From: Burkholderiaceae bacterium
GTDB lineage: Bacteria > Pseudomonadota > Gammaproteobacteria > Burkholderiales > Burkholderiaceae_E
Length of the DNA stretch: 64,000 nt
Reading direction: 5' to 3'
NCBI GenBank assembly: GCA_023954015.1
Contig: JAMLIS010000014.1
Span: 37,916 to 101,915 of the forward strand
The notes below the pieces were generated by a model. The model did not search any database. It was not told the origin of the DNA and saw only the letters and a program-made list of their open reading frames with translations. The translations under genes were made by a program, and so were the position numbers. Shown piece by piece: positions 1 to 8,891 of the stretch. Numbering within the stretch: position 1 is the first letter of the stretch; every line of letters starts with the position of its first letter.

Positions 1-257
1 GCATACAACTCGGGTACGTACCGCGACAGAACGTGCGCCAACCCGACGCCGGTAACCGTGTCGAAAATCTCGACTAGCGCAAAGAGGACTGTATAGGCCG
101 CGAACTGCTCGATCGACAGCACCCTGACGAGCAACAGAAAGGTGCCGACCCCGGCAATGGACGTGATCGCCTTGCCGCCGACCAGATACGCGATGCCATG
201 GAAGATGCGCGAGGTGCCGTATGGATCGGTCGCGGGACGAACGCGTGCTTCCGGCAT
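1..257 (-). CDS. Polysaccharide flippase (Wzx/MATE-like), N-terminal part, cut by window edge
   Basis: Reading the minus strand from an ATG at 257 gives an open frame that runs off the left end, about 85 codons. It begins MPEARVRPATDPYGTSRIFH and continues with a hydrophobic segment containing YLVGGKAITSIAGVGTFLLL, then LSIEQFAAYTVLFALVEIFD. The pattern of an early helix, a short loop with an F-A-x-Y motif and a second helix is typical of the N-terminus of polysaccharide-transporter flippases, which move lipid-linked repeat units across the inner membrane. The gene starts 16 bases after the polymerase-like gene and is the last visible member of the epsF-epsG-polymerase operon. The family call rests on the first two helices only; the rest lies outside the window. 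Confidence 0.7.
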   Translation of the reverse strand, partial: MPEARVRPATDPYGTSRIFHGIAYLVGGKAITSIAGVGTFLLLVRVLSIEQFAAYTVLFALVEIFDTVTGVGLAHVLSRYVPELY

Positions 258-273
258 TACAGCCTTGCTTGCA

Positions 274-1779
274 TCAGGAACGGCAGCGGCTGTGTTTTCG
301 ATCCAGGGAGCGCCACAACCAGGCGATCGAACCGAGGCAAAAAGCCGAAAGAACCTGCTGACTCGCTACAGAAAACTCTGCACTCGAGTAGAACAGCATC
401 GAAGCCAGCATCAACGCGGCGGCGCAGAGGGTGCGGCTGAGCGCGCGATCGAAACCGGGTGCCGACAATCGTACCATCCGAGCTGCGCGGCTTGCGCCAG
501 ATAGGTACATCGCCACCACGAGCAGGAATCCGAGAATGCCGAGGTCCCACAGGACGGACGAAGCGGCAGTAAGCCCGATAAACAGGTTAGCGTGGGCGCG
601 ATCCATATGGCCGGGATCGGGTTCGTTCACGCCGCCGAACGAACTCCCGAGCCCATGGCCGAACAGTAGCCCGACCGGATCGGAGAGACCATGCTGACTC
701 GCCCAATAGGTAAGCACGCTACTCCGATTGAGACTCGACCCGTAATATCCCGTCGTGCCGAAGTTGTAGGCGACGACCGCTTCTATCGTGCTGCCAAGAG
801 ACTGTCCGGGACCAGTCAGCGCAATAAGATAGGCCCAGCCAAGCGCTACAAGAATCGGAACAGCCAAGATGATCGTTAGAAAAAAGCGGCGAGGATGTTC
901 GCGAATCAGATCGCCGTACAGAACCAAGAAGGCAAGTGGGAACAGCACGAAAACGAGAAACACTTCTCCTAGCATCAATGGCGTGAAAACAATAACCAAG
1001 ATAGGAAGAACCCGGCGTGCCGAGACGATACGCTCTCGCCATGCTGCCAGGAGAAACGTCAAAATGAGCGTGCACAGGAATGCCATGACGCTGCTGCTTC
1101 CTCCTCCAGTCAGCGATCCTTCCATCGTACCCACGATGATATCCACCGGAACTACGTCCGGCATGCCTTCGCGCATCGGCACCAATACCACGCGCTGGTA
1201 AATGGCGAACGGCAATTGCACGAGCGCGAGTGCGACCAGAAAACCCCACCACCTGCGCACCAATCGCGGAGGGAATGGCACTACCGAGAGGATGAACAGA
1301 AGTCCGTAGAACTCGAAATAACGCTTCGCCGCTCGAATCCCCTCGGTAAGGGGGCCCTCGGAATACCCCATCGACAACACGCCGAAGGTCAGCAGCAGCA
1401 TGGCCATGACAACGTGCGCTGGCAAGGGACGCGAGAAACGATCGCGCCCGATCGACGAATAGAGAATCGCCGCTCCGGTGAGGAAGAACCCGAGCAACGC
1501 GAACAGCCAGCCCGCTTTTTCCAGTGCCGGGACGAACATCGTCACCGGCCCCGACACGAGCAGGACTCCGACCAGAATGAGCCAGACGACGAACGACAAT
1601 GCGTTCAGCAGGGCGAACCCGAGTATTGCGCCCAGGGTCAGCAGGATCGGAATGGGACGGCCGCTCGCTATCATGTAGCCCGCCAGCGCAGCCGCCGTGG
1701 CGAAGGAAAGCACGATGAGCGCGGCCGCTCTCGTGTCGGAACGTGCGTTACCGAAGGGAAGGTCGAACCGCGAGAGCAT
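274..1779 (-). CDS. O-antigen ligase/polymerase-type (Wzy/WaaL-like) membrane protein
   Basis: A 501-residue polytopic membrane protein with about a dozen hydrophobic segments. A long periplasmic-type loop near residues 330-410 contains HGLGSSFGGV followed by a conserved-looking His (HANLFIGL) and then W-D-L-G-I-L-G-F. Proteins of the O-antigen ligase/polymerase superfamily carry their glycine-rich loop and catalytic His in this arrangement. The likely role is polymerisation of lipid-linked exopolysaccharide repeat units in the inner membrane. It sits 14 bases downstream of the EpsG-like kinase and just upstream of the flippase, so all four genes are probably co-transcribed. Base composition in 840-1020 is visibly AT-richer than the rest of the window, common for polymerase genes and suggestive of transfer. 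Polymerase versus ligase cannot be settled from sequence. Confidence 0.8.
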   Translation of the reverse strand: MLSRFDLPFGNARSDTRAAALIVLSFATAAALAGYMIASGRPIPILLTLGAILGFALLNALSFVVWLILVGVLLVSGPVTMFVPALEKAGWLFALLGFFLTGAAILYSSIGRDRFSRPLPAHVVMAMLLLTFGVLSMGYSEGPLTEGIRAAKRYFEFYGLLFILSVVPFPPRLVRRWWGFLVALALVQLPFAIYQRVVLVPMREGMPDVVPVDIIVGTMEGSLTGGGSSSVMAFLCTLILTFLLAAWRERIVSARRVLPILVIVFTPLMLGEVFLVFVLFPLAFLVLYGDLIREHPRRFFLTIILAVPILVALGWAYLIALTGPGQSLGSTIEAVVAYNFGTTGYYGSSLNRSSVLTYWASQHGLSDPVGLLFGHGLGSSFGGVNEPDPGHMDRAHANLFIGLTAASSVLWDLGILGFLLVVAMYLSGASRAARMVRLSAPGFDRALSRTLCAAALMLASMLFYSSAEFSVASQQVLSAFCLGSIAWLWRSLDRKHSRCRS

Positions 1780-1793
1780 CGCCCGGAATCGAT

Positions 1794-2708
1794 CTAGTAT
1801 TCGTTCAGGGTGGTGCCCAGAAGCGCCACGCCCGAACTCGACAGGATCGATGCGAGTTGCGCGAGTTCCGGTCCTTTCGTTCGATCCTTCCGGCCCACGA
1901 TCAGCGAAGCCTTCGCACGCTTCGCGACGACCAGCGCGTCGGCAGCCTGTTGGGCGGAGGGCGTATCGATCAGGATCACGTTGAAGCGATTCGAAAGTTC
2001 GTTCAGCAGGATCGGAAATGCGTCCCTTCCCAGCAGTTCCAGCGGGTTGGGTGGCTGCGGACCCGATGGCAGCACCGAAAGATTCGCCATGTTATCGATA
2101 TCGACGATTTCCTCGAACCCGGCGCGACCGCTCAGAATTCCCGAGAGCCCCATCCGGTTGCGCAGGCCGAACTGCTTGTGCTGCACCGAGTGCCGAAGAT
2201 CGGCGTCGATGATCAAAGTTCGCTCTTCGAGCTGGGAGAAGGCGACGCCGAGGTTCGCAGTGATGAAGCTCTTACCGTCGCCCCGGTCGACGCTGGTGAT
2301 CGCCAACGCGGTCTGGCCTGGAGTGCCGTCGAACCAGCGCATCATCAATTGGCTGCGCAACCCGCGCAGCGCTTCGGCAAAGGGCGCATCCGGGCTGACG
2401 ATGGAAGTGAGCCCGGAAACCGCCGACGATTGCGCTTTGCCTGAGGAGTAGCCGAACTGAAGGGCCAGCGCCTCGTCGACCTCGCGCCGGCTCACGAATC
2501 GCTTCTGCACGGCGATCTCCCCGAAGCGGCGATCGCTGCCCTGCTGAGCATGCAGGACGCTTTCGACCTGTTCCGGGGTCAGCTTTCCGCCTGCAACAAG
2601 GATTTCGCCGATCCGCTGGGATCGGCGCACGGACGAAACGATGTCCGAAGACCCGCGCTCGGCAGCAGGCGTCGGCACGATTTGGTGGAGTGTGGGGGCT
2701 TCTTTCAT
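1794..2708 (-). CDS. epsG: EpsG-like polysaccharide tyrosine-kinase (chain-length ATPase)
   Basis: 304 residues. Residues 31-90 form a small helical region (QRIGEILVAGGKLTPEQVES) like the N-terminal domain of GspE/MshE proteins. A BY-kinase/MinD-like ATPase follows, with a deviant Walker A (SVDRGDGKSF, 139-148), Walker A' (LIIDADLR, 165-172) and Walker B (VILIDTPSAQ, about 245). In betaproteobacterial eps loci this ATPase pairs with the Wzz-type EpsF protein encoded just upstream and controls chain length and export. The usual C-terminal tyrosine cluster is reduced to one terminal Tyr (TTLNEY), so autophosphorylation may be minimal. The ATG at 2708 follows the epsF stop by 15 bases; no strong Shine-Dalgarno is visible, consistent with translational coupling. 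Confidence 0.88.
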   Translation of the reverse strand: MKEAPTLHQIVPTPAAERGSSDIVSSVRRSQRIGEILVAGGKLTPEQVESVLHAQQGSDRRFGEIAVQKRFVSRREVDEALALQFGYSSGKAQSSAVSGLTSIVSPDAPFAEALRGLRSQLMMRWFDGTPGQTALAITSVDRGDGKSFITANLGVAFSQLEERTLIIDADLRHSVQHKQFGLRNRMGLSGILSGRAGFEEIVDIDNMANLSVLPSGPQPPNPLELLGRDAFPILLNELSNRFNVILIDTPSAQQAADALVVAKRAKASLIVGRKDRTKGPELAQLASILSSSGVALLGTTLNEY

Positions 2709-2723
2709 GTGCGGGTCGGCGTA

Positions 2724-4148
2724 CTAGTTCCCCAACCGCAGGTTCGGCGGCGCAATCGACGGGCCGGTGCCGCCGATCAGACGTTGGGCACGACGAGAGC
2801 CGGACGGAGGAAGCACGGCAAGCACCGGCAATTGAGTGACGTGCAACAGGTCATCCGTGGAGCGAACCGGCCGCTTGAGCGCTTCGAGAGACAGCGCGGC
2901 GAGCACGCCCAGCAGCAAGCCGACGAAGGCGCCGACCACCATGTTCAGGCGCGGCTTCGGCCGCGACGGCTCCGACGGCGGCAGCGCCGGCGACAGGATG
3001 CTCACGTTCGACTGGGGAGCCTGGCTCTCCAGATTGGTTTGCGTAAGACGCTGCGAGACGAGCTCGAGCGCCTTCTGCGCCTCGTCGACTTGCCGGCTCA
3101 GCGCATCGAGCTGATCGTGGTCTTGCTTGAGCCGCAGGACACGGGCACGTTGCGCGTCGAGCGCTCTGCGTATCTCCGCTTCGCGTTGCGCATTTACGGT
3201 CGATGACGCAACGATGCTGCGCGACACCTTGTCGATCTCCGCATCGACGCGTGCGCGCAAGGCTTCGACCTCGGCCCGCGCGCTCCGATATTGCGGATGA
3301 TTGGGTCCGAGCCTGGCGGACAACTCCTGCAACTTTCCTTCGGCACGGCTGAGTTCGGTCTTCAGCGACTGCAGCAACTGGTTCTGGACGACTTCGGGCA
3401 TCGACTCTCGCCCTTCCCGTGCAATCGCGTCACGTCGCGAGCGGCTTTCCGTCGCAATCGCCTGAACCGCGACCAGTTGCGAGGAAAGCTCCTGCAATCG
3501 CTGGTTCTCGATGTCGAGACGCTCGTCGGTCGCAACGATTCCGCTCGATTGCTGGAACGCCGACATTCGCGCACGCGCTTCCTGCAGCCGGTCACGATAC
3601 GCATTGATCTGGGCCTCGAAGTACTCGGCGCTTTTCCGGGCTGGCGCGGCACGCAGGGCCAGCGTGGTTTCCACGAATCGGTCCGCGAACGCGTTCGCCA
3701 TCTTCGCGGCCTCTTCTGGATCGCGATCCTCGTAGGCAATCGTCAGCGTCGATCCCTCGTTAGATGCAGTGACTTCGAGCGCCTTCCTCAACCCCTTCGA
3801 CAGCCACGTGAGGATGTCGCCTTGACCGCCCGTGTCCCGGCGCCAGGCCTCGATGATGTCGGGGCGCTTATCGAGCCCTGCCTCCTGGATCACGGCATAG
3901 GCAACCCGGTCGCTCTGGATCACGTCGGCCTGCGTGGCAAGAATCCCGCGCACCGTCTGTGGCGAGTAAACGGCGCCGCCGAGCACCGGGTCGAGAGACT
4001 TCACGTCCACGTAGATGACGGCCGAGGAGCTGTAGACCTTTGTCATCATCGCGGTTCCGACCGCCGCTGACGCCAGGGTGACGAACAGGATCGATGCGAT
4101 CAGCCAGAACCTGGCTCGGAGGATCCGGAAAAATACGCCTAACTGCAT
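2724..4148 (-). CDS. epsF: EpsF-like chain-length determinant protein (Wzz family)
   Basis: 474 residues from the ATG at 4148. I prefer it over an upstream in-frame start at 4214 because GGGGAG lies correctly spaced ahead of it and the Wzz domain starts immediately (MQLGVFFRILRARFW). Layout: first membrane helix about 14-36, a long periplasmic coiled-coil rich in Arg/Glu/Ala (about 150-390) and a second membrane helix near residue 415 preceded by a Pro-rich stretch (PSEPSRPKPR). This is the classic polysaccharide co-polymerase topology with the kinase encoded separately (EpsG, next gene). It sets the length of the exopolysaccharide and organises the export machinery in the inner membrane. First gene of a minus-strand operon, diverging from the GT14 gene. 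Confidence 0.9.
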   Translation of the reverse strand: MQLGVFFRILRARFWLIASILFVTLASAAVGTAMMTKVYSSSAVIYVDVKSLDPVLGGAVYSPQTVRGILATQADVIQSDRVAYAVIQEAGLDKRPDIIEAWRRDTGGQGDILTWLSKGLRKALEVTASNEGSTLTIAYEDRDPEEAAKMANAFADRFVETTLALRAAPARKSAEYFEAQINAYRDRLQEARARMSAFQQSSGIVATDERLDIENQRLQELSSQLVAVQAIATESRSRRDAIAREGRESMPEVVQNQLLQSLKTELSRAEGKLQELSARLGPNHPQYRSARAEVEALRARVDAEIDKVSRSIVASSTVNAQREAEIRRALDAQRARVLRLKQDHDQLDALSRQVDEAQKALELVSQRLTQTNLESQAPQSNVSILSPALPPSEPSRPKPRLNMVVGAFVGLLLGVLAALSLEALKRPVRSTDDLLHVTQLPVLAVLPPSGSRRAQRLIGGTGPSIAPPNLRLGN

Positions 4149-4386
4149 GAGACTCCCCGATCTCGGATCTCGATCACGAACAAGCGATTCTGAAGCAGCA
4201 GCCCGCGTCCGCAAGGCACTAGATCACGCGGACTCCCGGCATTGCAGGCGCCCGTAGCACGAATCTCTCGCGAGACAAGGTACCACCTCGATGTGACGGA
4301 ATTCTAGACAACGATCACACCTTTGACGCCGGGGGGCGGCTACCATTGTGAGGCCATATTTCCACCCGGCCCGACGCTGGCACCCC

Positions 4387-5391
4387 ATGAAAACCCCGAA
4401 GCCAAGAATCGTCTTTCTCGTGATGTCTGCGGTCAATCGCGCGGACGTCGTCGACCAACTGGCCCGCTCGCTCGCCCCCCATGCGGTCCTCGTGCACCAC
4501 GACTTCTCCCAGACTCCGGAGTTCGAGTTGCAGGCGGCCAACGCCCGATTCGTACCGAACCCGAAGCGAACCGGATGGGCCTTCTTCGGCTTTGTCGACG
4601 GCATCTTCCACTCGTTGCAGCATGCGCTCGAGAGCCTCGACTTCGACTACCTCCAGCTTCTGAGCCCGACGTGCCTGCCGATCAAGCCGATCGGCGCGTT
4701 CGAGCAGCGAGTCGGCGGAAGCGCGGAGGCACATTTCGAATGCGTCGATCTCCTGGCGGACCGTGATGCACTGATGTCGGTAGGCTACCGAGCCTTCACC
4801 CCCGAACGCTCCCTCAGGCACAGGGTTGCACGTCGGCTGTCGCGGGAGTACTTCGGCACCTCTACCGGCCGCCGGAATCTTGCCGGCATCTGGCTGCGCA
4901 GCGGATTCGCAACCAACGCTGCCGGACGAATGACCCTTGTCGCCCGCGCTGCGCTGGCGGCAACGACGATGCTCAGCCGTCCTTCGATCGGGCGTCACAT
5001 CTTCGATGAAGACTTTCGCCCGCACTACGGCACGACATGGTTCGGGGCAAAGCGCCATGTCGTGGAGCAATTGACCCGCAGTTTCGCTCGTCCCGGGCTA
5101 CGCGAATACTTCAGTCGGCTGCGCATAGCCGATGAATTCCTCATCCCGACGCTGCTCAAGCAGAGCGGAGCGCAGGCAGGCCCGATGAACCACTACATCC
5201 ATACTTTCGAAGAGGCGCATACCGGCTGGCTGCAGGAGGCAGATATCGATCTGTTGCGGTCGTGCCCGGCCTTCTTCGCCAGGAAGTTCCCGGACGATCC
5301 TGGCGCAATGGTGCGCCACAGAGTCCTCGATGAACTGGTCGAAATCTCGCGGCCCGCGATTCGGCCCGTTGCGCTCGGAGCAGTGTGCTGA
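4387..5391 (+). CDS. Core-2/I-branching-type glycosyltransferase (GT14 family)
   Basis: 334 residues from ATG 4387; a GTG at 4348 in the same frame is the alternative start. The N-terminus has a single strand-like segment (PRIVFLVMSAVNR), then HHDFSQTP and RTGWAFFGFVDGIFHSLQ. The stretch DFDYLQLLSPTCLPIKP matches the core-2/I-branching enzyme signature, where L-L-S and P-I-x-P line the acceptor site. No membrane helix is present, so it is probably a cytoplasmic enzyme that adds a sugar, often N-acetylglucosamine or xylose in this family, to the lipid-linked unit. It is transcribed away from epsF and converges with the GT2 gene 21 bases on. Sugar and linkage cannot be read from the sequence. 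Confidence 0.78.
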   Translation: MKTPKPRIVFLVMSAVNRADVVDQLARSLAPHAVLVHHDFSQTPEFELQAANARFVPNPKRTGWAFFGFVDGIFHSLQHALESLDFDYLQLLSPTCLPIKPIGAFEQRVGGSAEAHFECVDLLADRDALMSVGYRAFTPERSLRHRVARRLSREYFGTSTGRRNLAGIWLRSGFATNAAGRMTLVARAALAATTMLSRPSIGRHIFDEDFRPHYGTTWFGAKRHVVEQLTRSFARPGLREYFSRLRIADEFLIPTLLKQSGAQAGPMNHYIHTFEEAHTGWLQEADIDLLRSCPAFFARKFPDDPGAMVRHRVLDELVEISRPAIRPVALGAVC

Positions 5392-5412
5392 TGGAGCGAA
5401 AAAGGGCCGACC

Positions 5413-6567
5413 TCAACTCGTGGCGTTGAGCGGCAAGCAAGTGATCGATTCCGCAGGCACCCGCCGCGGATAGAAGGCGACCAGCCCGAGAAGGAAACAG
5501 ATACTGCGAGCAGTGGTACCGGCGAAATCCTGCACGAAGGAGACCGTTCTCGTCCGGCGGTTCTTGATGCCGACATAAGAGACGTACAGTGCCAGAAAGG
5601 CCGGATGAACCAATGCTCCCAAGGCCGCGGACGCAACGAGGACTCCCGTAGAGCGTTGCAACGACACCAGCAAGTGCCAGTGCTGCGGATGTCCGATGTG
5701 CCGGCGGAAGATCACTGCCGGATAGAAGAGACTTCCGTCGGCAACCATCTTCATCAAACGGTTCCATTCGAAGTAGTCGATGGTGTGATGCTTTGCAATG
5801 GGCTGCGCCAGCGCCAGCACAGGCGTTCCGGCGTGCGCGAGTCGCAAGCCCAAATCCAGGTCCTCGTTGCAACGCAACTCCGCGCTGAAGCCCCCGTTGC
5901 GCTCGAAGAGCACGCGATCCACGAGGAAGACACCGCCCAGGTGAGCGCGAAAGTGGTTGTTGCCGATCCGATATCGGTCCGGGGCGTTTCCGATCGGCTT
6001 TCCCGCTGAGTCGTAGATCCTCTCCGGCAACTGACCGGTGACCAGAGGGTGGACCAGGTGATGGTGCTCGTCGAGTGCATGCCGGAGGAAAGATGGATCG
6101 AGCTCCATGTCGCCGTCCACGAAAAACAGGGCACGCCCCCTGGCGGACGCCGCGCCGACGTTTCTCGCTATCCCGGCATTCATGGCACCGGTCAATCGAA
6201 TGATCCGCACCTGCTCGGGAAGCCGCTCACGGACCATTTCTACGGATCCGTCCGTCGACGCCGAGTCGACATAGATGATTTCGAACGCTGGCAGCAAAGC
6301 CGTTCTCGCCGCGTGCAGAACCGACTCGAGGCAGAGACCTATGGTCGCGGCCTGATTGCGTGCGATGACGATGAACGAAAGTGGAACGAAGGCCGCTTCG
6401 CTCGATTCGCCGGATGGGAAGTTGCGCATCGACTTGCCTGCTTGTTTCGGATGCGAGACACGACTCGAGCTCGCGTCTGCCGGACCCACTGCTTCAACCC
6501 ATTTTGCCCGGCTTGCCGTGCTGAAGAAGCGTTGGATATCACGGATCGACGAACTCCCTTCATGCAT
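5413..6567 (-). CDS. Glycosyltransferase family 2 protein with C-terminal membrane helices
   Basis: 384 residues from ATG 6567; the open frame extends to 6681 and ATG 6429 is also possible. The GT-A domain begins at PLSFIVIARNQAATI, with DSASTDGSVEMV, the DxD metal site in FFVDGDMELD, and the acceptor region LGGVFLVDRVLFERNGGF then ELRCNEDLDLGLRL (ED catalytic pair). After the domain there are two hydrophobic segments around residues 300-345, so it is probably tethered to the inner membrane facing the cytoplasm. It transfers a sugar from a nucleotide donor to the growing glycan. It diverges from the aminotransferase gene, whose start codon lies 37 bases away, so the two share a short control region. 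Donor and acceptor unknown. Confidence 0.82.
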   Translation of the reverse strand: MHEGSSSIRDIQRFFSTASRAKWVEAVGPADASSSRVSHPKQAGKSMRNFPSGESSEAAFVPLSFIVIARNQAATIGLCLESVLHAARTALLPAFEIIYVDSASTDGSVEMVRERLPEQVRIIRLTGAMNAGIARNVGAASARGRALFFVDGDMELDPSFLRHALDEHHHLVHPLVTGQLPERIYDSAGKPIGNAPDRYRIGNNHFRAHLGGVFLVDRVLFERNGGFSAELRCNEDLDLGLRLAHAGTPVLALAQPIAKHHTIDYFEWNRLMKMVADGSLFYPAVIFRRHIGHPQHWHLLVSLQRSTGVLVASAALGALVHPAFLALYVSYVGIKNRRTRTVSFVQDFAGTTARSICFLLGLVAFYPRRVPAESITCLPLNATS

Positions 6568-6604
6568 ACTCGACTCACGTTCGAACTGCTGCCCAAGGAC
6601 ATTC

Positions 6605-7921
6605 ATGCACGAGCAGTCTTCCATCGACGCGCGCAACCTGCAGCGTCGCGCATGCGAATTGATCCCAGGCGGCTGCCACACCTACGCGAAGGGGGACGAC
6701 CAATTCCCCGAGCAGGCGCCGCCGTTCATCGTCCGCGGCGCCGGTTGTCATTCGTGGGACGCCGACGGGAACGAGTATCTCGAATACGGAATGGGCCTGC
6801 GTGCCGTGACCCTGGGACACGGGTTCTCGCCCGTCGTGGAGGCTGTCAAGCGAGAGCTCGACGGCGGAACAAACTTCACCCGCCCCTCGACGATCGAGGT
6901 GCACTGTGCAGAACTGCTGCAATCGATCGTCCCGGGCGCCCAGATGGTCAAGTTCTGCAAGGACGGCTCGCATGCGGTCGACGGCGCCGTTCGGCTTGCC
7001 CGTGCACACACGGGACGCGATCTCGTCGCGATCTGCGCCGACCATCCATTCTTCTCCACGAGCGACTGGTTCATCGGGACGACGGAGATGAATGCGGGAA
7101 TTCCCGAGGCTACGCGGCGCCAGGTGTTGCGTTTTCGGTACAACGACCTCGCGAGTCTCGAATCGCTCTTCGCCGAACACGCCGGAAGAATCGCCTGCGT
7201 CGTCATGGAGGCCGCGCGTATCCACGAACCGATGCCCGGCTACCTCGAGGCGCTGAAGGCGCTGGTGCACGCCAACGGCGCCCTGCTCGTGTTCGACGAA
7301 ATGATCACCGGCTTCCGGTGGCACCTGCGCGGCGCACAGCAGGTCTACGGCGTCGAGGCCGACCTGTGCACCTTCGGAAAGGCGCTCGCCAACGGTTTCG
7401 CCGTCTCCGCGCTCGCCGGGCGCCGGGAAGTCATGGAACTCGGAGGCAGCGGCCACTCGCGAGAACGCGTGTTCCTGCTCTCGACGACGCACGGCGCCGA
7501 AACGCACGAGCTGGCGGCAGCGATGGCGACGATGCGCTTCTACCGCGACCATCCGGTGGTCGAGACGCTCTATGCGCGCGGAGCGCGGCTGCGCGAAGGC
7601 TTCGAACGCGCTGTGCAGTCCAACGACCTCGTCGGCTACGTCGATCTCGCGAGCCGCGACTGCAACCTGCTGTTCGGCACCCGCGACGCCGACAAGCGGC
7701 CGAGCCAGGTGTTCCGCACGCTCTTCATGCAGGAGATGGTCCTGCGCGGGATTCTCGCGCCTTCCTTCGTCGTCAGCTATTCGCACAGCGAAGACGACAT
7801 CGATCGGACCGTCGCCGCCGCCGGCGAGGCATTGGCGGTATATCGCCGCGCACTGGACGAGGGACCGGAAAAGTACCTCCGCAGCCGACCGGTCAAGCCG
7901 GTATTCCGGCGTTTTGCCTGA
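6605..7921 (+). CDS. Class III PLP aminotransferase, glutamate-1-semialdehyde aminomutase-like, glycan-associated subtype
   Basis: 438 residues from ATG 6605, chosen because AAGGAC precedes it and MHEQSSIDARN starts the family's N-terminal helix. The PLP-binding Asp is D231 (VFDEMITGF) and the Schiff-base lysine K259 (CTFGKALANGF). True glutamate-1-semialdehyde mutases carry NSGTEA; here the position reads KDGSHAVDGAVRLAR. The same K-x-G-S form, as I recall it, marks paralogs encoded in polysaccharide clusters rather than heme genes. The enzyme probably aminates or isomerises a small keto substrate for decorating the polysaccharide. The neighbours, two glycosyltransferases and the sugar operon, support that. 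It converges with the membrane-protein gene at 7984. Not expected to be the heme-pathway HemL. Confidence 0.8.
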   Translation: MHEQSSIDARNLQRRACELIPGGCHTYAKGDDQFPEQAPPFIVRGAGCHSWDADGNEYLEYGMGLRAVTLGHGFSPVVEAVKRELDGGTNFTRPSTIEVHCAELLQSIVPGAQMVKFCKDGSHAVDGAVRLARAHTGRDLVAICADHPFFSTSDWFIGTTEMNAGIPEATRRQVLRFRYNDLASLESLFAEHAGRIACVVMEAARIHEPMPGYLEALKALVHANGALLVFDEMITGFRWHLRGAQQVYGVEADLCTFGKALANGFAVSALAGRREVMELGGSGHSRERVFLLSTTHGAETHELAAAMATMRFYRDHPVVETLYARGARLREGFERAVQSNDLVGYVDLASRDCNLLFGTRDADKRPSQVFRTLFMQEMVLRGILAPSFVVSYSHSEDDIDRTVAAAGEALAVYRRALDEGPEKYLRSRPVKPVFRRFA

Positions 7922-7983
7922 GCGCGCGCTGCCGCGGGCGCTCGCAGCCCGTCGCTGCGGCGGTTACCGGCCCCTCCGGCGGG

Positions 7984-8775
7984 TCACTGGTGCATTGCGA
8001 TCGTCAGCCGTCCGAACTGATCGTCGATGTATTCGAGCAGCGCACGCACGAAAATCGCCACGCCGATCATCTCGAGCGACTCCTCCACGAGGACGAGCAT
8101 CATGTACTTCGCGTCGAAGTCGCCGGCCATGCCCCAATCGTAGGTGCGGCTGGCAAGGCCCCACGCCTCGGCAAACAATCCCTCGAGCACTTCGAAGCCG
8201 ACCGCGCCGCCGAGGAAACAGGCCGCAGCGATGACGAAAGACCAGCGGGTACGCGGCGGCAGCGAGAACAGGAAGCGGAGGTATACGAGACCGATTGCGA
8301 TGACGACGGGAATCGCGATGACTACCCAGGAAAAGAGAAATGCGCCATCGTCGCCTGCATGCAGCGTATTCCCGGGCCGGTTGAGCAATTCGTGCAGCTG
8401 CGCACCTTCATCAGCGGACATGAGGAAGAAGCCGGCCGCCAGGCCCCACCAGAGCCAGCGATGAGCATCGCGCGCGCGCGTCTTTGCCAACGCGATCAAC
8501 GACAGCAGGATCGCGGCGGCAAACAGCTGCATCGCGCTGAACCATGCCGGGAGGTTCGCTTCGCCGTCCATGTTGAAGAGAGCACGCAAGCCGAACTGCC
8601 CACGATGACCGGTCTGCAGCATGATCAGGTGCGTGGTCGCGAAGCCGAGCGCGAGCAGCGCGATGATCGCGAGCGACGCTGCGAAGACCCGCTGCACGGG
8701 AATGCCGATTACTGTCGGCACTGCAGGCCCGACCTCCGCAGCGGTCGAAGAAAGCGATTGACGAAGGAGAATCAT
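7984..8775 (-). CDS. Uncharacterised polytopic membrane protein with DE-x5-HE and VEE motifs
   Basis: 263 residues with about six or seven hydrophobic segments and no domain I recognise. Conserved-looking polar residues sit at or in membrane segments: SADEGAQLHELLNRPG after the third helix (Asp-Glu then His-Glu, a possible metal or acid-base site) and MMLVLVEESLEMIGVAIFV in the last helix. Such buried acidic/His clusters recall di-metal or acyl-transfer membrane enzymes, but I cannot name a family. It follows the SDR gene of the sugar operon by 116 bases on the same strand, so it may be the operon's last cistron or have its own promoter. The ATG at 8775 has only a weak ribosome site. Function unknown. 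Confidence 0.75.
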   Translation of the reverse strand: MILLRQSLSSTAAEVGPAVPTVIGIPVQRVFAASLAIIALLALGFATTHLIMLQTGHRGQFGLRALFNMDGEANLPAWFSAMQLFAAAILLSLIALAKTRARDAHRWLWWGLAAGFFLMSADEGAQLHELLNRPGNTLHAGDDGAFLFSWVVIAIPVVIAIGLVYLRFLFSLPPRTRWSFVIAAACFLGGAVGFEVLEGLFAEAWGLASRTYDWGMAGDFDAKYMMLVLVEESLEMIGVAIFVRALLEYIDDQFGRLTIAMHQ

Positions 8776-8891
8776 GGCGTGGAGGCCGAAAAACGCGCGA
8801 AACGACCCAAGCCTGCCGCAGGGGCGCTTGCTTCAGTCATTGTAGATGGGACCCCGGCTTCTCAGCCGTCAGCGGAATCCCGCTCCTTCTT

